From NCBI RefSeq assembly GCF_002078875.1, contig NC_034411.1, forward strand, positions 51,413,695 to 51,477,694: a stretch of DNA of 64,000 nucleotides. Reading direction: 5' to 3'. This DNA is from Numida meleagris (lineage: Eukaryota; Chordata; Aves; Galliformes; Numididae). This document shows positions 59,301 to 64,000 of the stretch, one piece after another. The translations under genes were made by a program, and so were the position numbers. Numbering within the stretch: the first letter of the stretch is position 1; each line of letters begins with the position of its first letter. The notes beneath the pieces were generated by a model that was not told where the DNA came from, did not search any database, and saw only the letters and a program-made list of their open reading frames with translations.

Positions 59301-62300
59301 TACTCTGACTCGAGGTTTAATCTAATGGACTGAAGACTGTTGGAACTCCACAGCTGACTTCTGTGGGCAACACAGGAGATATTAACTGAAAAATGTGGCA
59401 TCTTTGCATAACTACATGACTGAATTCAGTGGGCTTGCCTTTTTCACTCTAAAGGCAATAGTATAAGAAGTATTTCCTTAGTCTTGTACAGACCTTTTGC
59501 CTTGCTATGGCCTAACTTTTGTGAAGTTGAGCTTTTTTGCAAGGAAGCATTACAACAAAAAGAAAAAGAAAAGGGAAAGTATACTGCTATGCTGAGGAAT
59601 GCATAGCTATGGAAATGCAACATATCATGCACAGATCTGTAATTATTCAGGGGTAATAGTAGGCTTTTATGGTACTATTCAGTGAAACTGCAGTGTGGAA
59701 AAATCTTTAAGTTCCCGAAGGTGAGATTTTAAAATCAGATTCCCAATGCATTTGTAATACCATTTGCGCTGAAATACTGAATTTATTATACCAGATTTAT
59801 TTTTAAGACCTATTTATGTTCTGTGGCAAGCTTCTAGATAAGTACCATCTCCTGGTGTTTATTAGATGCTTGGATGACTGTATTATGTGGTTGTGTTTTG
59901 ATATGCTTCCCATTTTTGTCTTGTCATTTGATGCTTGCTTGGAAGAAAATACCCACATAATTAAGCCTAAACCTCTGCCTAATGAGTGTTTGCTATTCTA
60001 CTCAAAACTGGTAGCATGAGGGAGTGGGTGTCAAAGAAGGAACACAGCTGTTGGTCTTGGTGTTCCCTTGTGAGGTGTTTCGAATTTCTAACGGTTATGC
60101 TGAGAGTCAAGCAAGCCTTTCTGAGGTCAGCAACTTTTTCACCTCTCAGCACTTAATTGTAGGTTGCTCTGTACTAACAATGCTGTTTTATATAGCAGGG
60201 CAGTATTGCAGAGCGTGGTCTTTGGTGTCTGGACAAAAAAAACTTGATTGATTGCTGGATTTGTCTGTTTACTTTTTAGGCATGCTGTTGAATGACTGAC
60301 TGCCAATGCTTCAGTAAATTGCTAGCAAAAAAGCAGTCATATGGTTATTTGCTTAGTTTGGGAAAGCATTGCTTTTCTTTATAGTGGTGTAATTCCCCAA
60401 ATCCTCTACTAACTTCATTGGTGTGTGTTTGTACATCAGAGTGTCCAAGACCAAAAGACAGCCTAAAATTTAACAGCAGTTTTTAAAAGTAATTCACATG
60501 CGCTCATCTGGTAAGTTGGGAGCTCTTCACATTGCTTGACAAAACTTTTGGTGTACAACCAGTAAATGCTGGAAGTTACTTAATACACAGGCTTTGCAAT
60601 ACTTCACAAAAGACAAAGAATAAATCAACAGCCTAATAATGTCCTTCTTTAATTACCTTTTGTTCTCTTTTTAGCTTAATTTTCCAGTGAATTAAGTGTT
60701 TCTTAGAGTGATTCCTGTGTTGATCAGCTAAATGGATTTTTCAAAATGGAAAAAAGTTTAACTGAAGTGAAACCAAATATCTTTGCATGTGTTCTTACAA
60801 ATCCAAGCAATATTTATTGTATTTTTGTATTTTGTTTTTGTATTTTTAACAACTTTACAGGAACAATATGGCAGTAAGGAGATTTCTCTGAAATACTTTT
60901 GTTCAAGTTGCACTTGTTGACTGGAGAGTTTAGTTAGACTAAAAGAAATTATAATTAAACCATACAACCTCCTGAAATTCAGTAATTTCACTGTTTTCAA
61001 GTTTTTAAAAATAATTGGCCAAGCAAGCTTTGCACGTACTAGTCACAGTACAGACTTAGTGTAGATAATCACAGAAATGTTGTTTAGGAAAGCTTTTCTC
61101 TCCATTGCAAACGGTTGTCATCAGCTGAAATACTTCCATCTGAAAATAATGTTCTATCCTTACCCTGCTGACTTTTGGTGTGTCAGCATTTTTAAATTCC
61201 AAACAAACAAAGTAAATAAAGCTCTTTAGCAGCATGTTGTGATGAAAGCCCCAAATATTTTGAATTGCTTGAAAAATGCAAAGCCCTCTCCCTATTTACA
61301 GCAGTGCAGAGCAGGGAGGCACTGAGCTGATTACCCCTATTTCAGCCTCATTCAAGCAGCTAGTTACTGATTTTCTGTTCTACATCCATCAGCTCTGACT
61401 CACCCTCCTGTTGAAATAGTTTCCTTGTGTCATTTTACTTTTAATTGTTATCTACCAATGCTAGCAGCAAACTCAGTATTATTCATAATGCAGAGCAGGG
61501 CCCTGTTGCTGTCCCAGAGTTGCTGCTGGAGCATGAAGATCCTCCAGGGTGCAGGAAGGGAGTTTGTGCTCATGCTTTGTTGCTCCCGCTCTTGACGTAT
61601 TGCTGCCAGTGCTGGTAGTACATCATGTAAATTTGGGCTAATTCCACTGAATCTGTACCAGAATGATATGAGTGAATGACGTGCTGCAATTTAGATAGCC
61701 TGGATCTATTTTGCTTAATTTTTGCTGAGTTCTTGCATGTTCAGTTTTATGGGTTTTGGTGTAGCCACAGTAAACTGTTGGAGATGACTGGTGCATGATC
61801 CTTCATTGTAGTGTGTGATGTTTACCTGAGATTTCCTAAGATTTACTCTTTGAACAATTAAGGATTGCATGGCATTCTTACACATAGCCCCAGATCATTG
61901 CCATTGAATTGATTATGAACAAGAGTACACTAGAAATTTCACCCATTAAACTGATTGCTGGCAAGTATTCTTTAAAGAAAATACATTAGAATGTGGAGGT
62001 GTGGTGTGTAACATTTCACTAAAATCAAGATACTACTTTGGTCACAGATGCCTTGGGTAGTTGGGCTGCTAGCTCTTGATGCTCTGCAGGCTGAACATTT
62101 CGTAGTTTCATTTAAGGAGTTTGAAACCAGCACGTAGAATTAATGGACTAGGTACTTAGATGTACACAACAGCCAGTAGATGAAAGCTAGGAGTGTTCTC
62201 AAGGTGGCATTTGTAATGCAGGTGGTGGCTGAGTTCTCACCTGAGGACGGAACTTTCTTAAATTTATTTCTGGTACACTGTGGTTTTATGTTGGCTGCTA

Positions 62301-62370
62301 TTAGAGAGGACCTGTTAGGAGAACGTCAGCGTGATCCAGAGCCTCTGATTTCTTAGTACTCAGCAAGATG

Positions 62371-62375
62371 ACAGT
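62371..62375. repeat. Left target-site duplication of LTR copy 2 (ACAGT)
   Basis: ACAGT directly precedes TGTCATGG and is repeated at 62960-62964 after GTGACA. Confidence 0.75.
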
Positions 62376-62959
62376 TGTCATGGTTTTGTGATTTTTTGTT
62401 GTTGGTGTTCCACATCATAACAGCATGTAAAGCACTGGCAGTTAAAGAGTTAATGTCCTGTTTTCCGCAGACTGCCTTTTTGGGTGCTTGGTTCTTGGAG
62501 GGGGAGAGGAGAGGAGGGGAGCAGCTGCACTCCCCAGGGGTCTTTGTTCTGGAGGGGGCTGGTGAAGCCACTTGGTGGACCGGGAGTTCTCTTTGTATGC
62601 GGTGGAGAAGCGTGTGGTCACCCTGCAGCTTATGGAGTAAGAATCTTAGCTTTGGACTCTCTGTGTTCTGATTTATTGGCCTCAGTTTTGATATCGTATT
62701 TAGTAAATTAGCATTCCTCCACAGATTGTCACCGCTGTTTTATTTTATACCTGTCTACAGTTTTCCTACCATTCCCTCTTTTTCCCTTTGTTTTCCCCAG
62801 GGCGTGGGTCCACGGGTCTCCTGCTGCATTAGTCACAGGACTAGTCCTGGCTGGTTCCTAAACTGCTGACACTTTTTTTTTCTCTTTTCTCTCTTTTCTG
62901 GGCCAGTGGGCCTGCTGTCCCCCTGTCACGGATGCAGATCCATAGATAACACCGTGACA
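62376..62959 (+). mobile_element. Solo LTR of the same retrovirus family, copy 2
   Basis: Starts TGTCATGGTTTTGTGATTTT, like the LTR at 10222, and shares CCACATCATAACA, TATTTAGTAAATTAG, CAGATTGT and GGGCGTGGG blocks in the same order. The point equivalent to the end of copy 1 (CTGCTGACA) is reached at 62871, but no duplication of the left flank follows there. An exact ACAGT duplication follows 88 bases later, after CCGTGACA at 62959. The extra 88 bases resemble a second, diverged copy of the GC-rich 3' segment after a pyrimidine tract. A donor-like GGA|GTAAGA at 62637 corresponds to the one in copy 1. The TATA position is degenerate. No retroviral internal genes adjoin it. Confidence 0.82.
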
Positions 62960-62964
62960 ACAGT
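62960..62964. repeat. Right target-site duplication of LTR copy 2 (ACAGT)
   Basis: An exact copy of the five bases before the LTR, and the basis for placing the LTR end at 62959. Confidence 0.75.
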
Positions 62965-63943
62965 CTAGAAAAAGAACTTATTGGATACAGTAGATGACAC
63001 AATTGCGTCAAATATTTTACCGTCGTTGGGTTCATTATACTGATTTTTCCAAAAAGTTTCTTTCTCTACACCAAACTTTTGCCAGCAAAGAGATATCCTT
63101 GCCTCTTCTTTCCCTTGTTTCTTCTCCTCTCAAAACCTGATTGTTAACCTATCTGGAAGACAAAGCGAAGTAATTTTGATTTCAGAAGGTTTTACTGTTA
63201 GACTAATTTAAAATGAGTATTTCTAAAGATAAACAGTTGTATGCTATGAGTATGCAGACCAGAAGCTGATACTGCTAGGGCAACTTCACTGAACATAATA
63301 CAAAGAGACCTGTTTTGGTATAGTTGCATTTAATTTGGAAAATTAATGTTGTGAACTGTCTGTACAGAGGATATATTTCAGGGGCGAAGCACAGGTGATA
63401 TTATGTAGCATGTGAATCACAGAGAGCACAGCAGAAATTTCTCGTACTGCTCCTTGGAGTAAGTACAGATAGGGTTAAGAGAGTACATTTTGCTGAAAGG
63501 AGAATTATGCCGTACTGTCCTGGATAAAGCAGTAATCTACCCATAGGTATAAGACCTCCCTATTACTGAGATTGTCTGACACCTCTCATTAGGAGAGTGT
63601 GTTTTACAGTGCCTACAAGAGTGTCAGCTGGAACCGCTTGGGCTGAAATTTTTATGAGTTGCGTGTCTAGCTCAGGATGATTTTTTTTTCTTTGATCATT
63701 TCTGTTATCTCTGTATTGTGGAATAGGGATTTCTGTCTCCATATTCTCCAAGCCTGTTACCTGACCAATTTATAACTGCTTCAAATCTTTATTGTTAGAT
63801 CTTTAAAGATTTCTTTGTTATTATCTTCCTATCTCTTCTTGTGCTTGTTAAGTTCCACTCGCGTCAGTCCCATAAAATGGCTCCTTGTGATGATGAGGTT
63901 ACACTGTTTCTGCTTTGGTTGCTTCTGCATTGAGATTACTGAG

Positions 63944-63969
63944 CTGAGAGTGGGTATTCCCACTCTCAG
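63944..63969. repeat. Perfect hairpin, 11-bp stem and TATT loop
   Basis: CTGAGAGTGGG pairs perfectly with CCCACTCTCAG across four bases. GC-rich for an intronic inverted repeat and not part of any recognised transposon. It lies 31 bases from the window end, so its right-hand context is missing. Confidence 0.8.
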
Positions 63970-64000
63970 GGAAACTGCAGAGCACAGGAGAGATGAAAGT

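Larger units (their letters stand above)
27763..64000 (+). other. TULP4: TULP4 intron 2 (continues beyond the window)
   Basis: Starts with GTAAGC after codon 84 and has no matching acceptor and coding exon before the window ends. I looked for a frame continuing the first WD40 repeat and did not see it. Contents: hairpins at 28798 and 30194-30239; CR1 fragments at 33143, 33360, 40325, 41113, 42990, 43954, 51311, 54304 and 56025; a purine-rich block near 38597; a candidate regulatory patch at 45080-45330; a TG/TA microsatellite at 50671; mariner at 53290-53648; an LTR at 62376-62959; and a hairpin at 63944. The stretches 27800-30190, 30240-33140, 33976-38590, 38925-40320, 44013-45080, 45330-50670, 50703-51310, 52342-53290, 53649-54303, 54431-56024, 56107-62370 and 62965-63940 show only AT-rich intronic sequence to my eye. 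Confidence 0.85.

Noticed and set aside
10222..62959. A single large provirus bounded by the two LTRs
   Set aside because: The flanking duplications differ (CTCAG versus ACAGT), and TULP4 exon 2 and unrelated repeats lie between them, so they are separate solo LTRs.
1..64000. CRISPR arrays, operons, tRNA or rRNA genes
   Set aside because: No regularly spaced direct repeats, no bacterial gene packing, and no tRNA or rRNA core motifs were seen. The sequence is vertebrate.

Overview
The window is vertebrate nuclear DNA, almost certainly from a bird and probably a galliform close to chicken. It carries many CR1 LINE copies with the avian 3' tail, two LTRs of one avian endogenous-retrovirus family, and a Galluhop-type mariner remnant. 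There are no bacterial-style operons. Most of the open frames that can be read are chance frames or transposon remnants.

One host gene is supported: the 5' end of TULP4 (tubby-like protein 4, also called TUSP), on the + strand. A CpG island fills about the first 830 bases. A non-coding first exon ends at 169 with a consensus donor (CTGAG|GTGAGT). Intron 1 runs to 25470. Exon 2 (25471-27762) opens with about 2 kb of 5' untranslated sequence full of upstream AUGs. It ends with 252 coding bases (27511-27762) for residues 1-84 of TULP4, and splices out in phase 0 at GTAAGC. The rest of the window, more than 36 kb, is intron 2. I found no exon encoding the next residues, so only 252 of 64000 bases look protein-coding for the host.

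The introns hold about fourteen CR1 fragments in both orientations. The most informative are 16309-16958 (sense, one frameshift) and 51311-52341 (antisense, reaching the reverse-transcriptase FADD box). Two solo LTRs (10222-10750 and 62376-62959) are in sense orientation and each has its own perfect 5-bp target duplication. A mariner 5' end lies at about 53290-53648. There are also several perfect short inverted repeats and an unrecognised minus-strand reading-frame relic at 20554-20946.

The strongest leads are: (1) possible translational control of TULP4 by G-quadruplex runs in exon 1 plus a cluster of uORFs that includes a minimal AUG-UAA element; (2) a sense LTR in intron 1 with a TATA box and a donor-like GTAAGR retained in both LTR copies, a candidate alternative promoter; (3) a 3'-end duplication inside the second LTR; (4) the minus-strand relic frame; (5) a tandem pair of perfect hairpins at 30194-30239. 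I did not find convincing evidence of a new multi-gene system.
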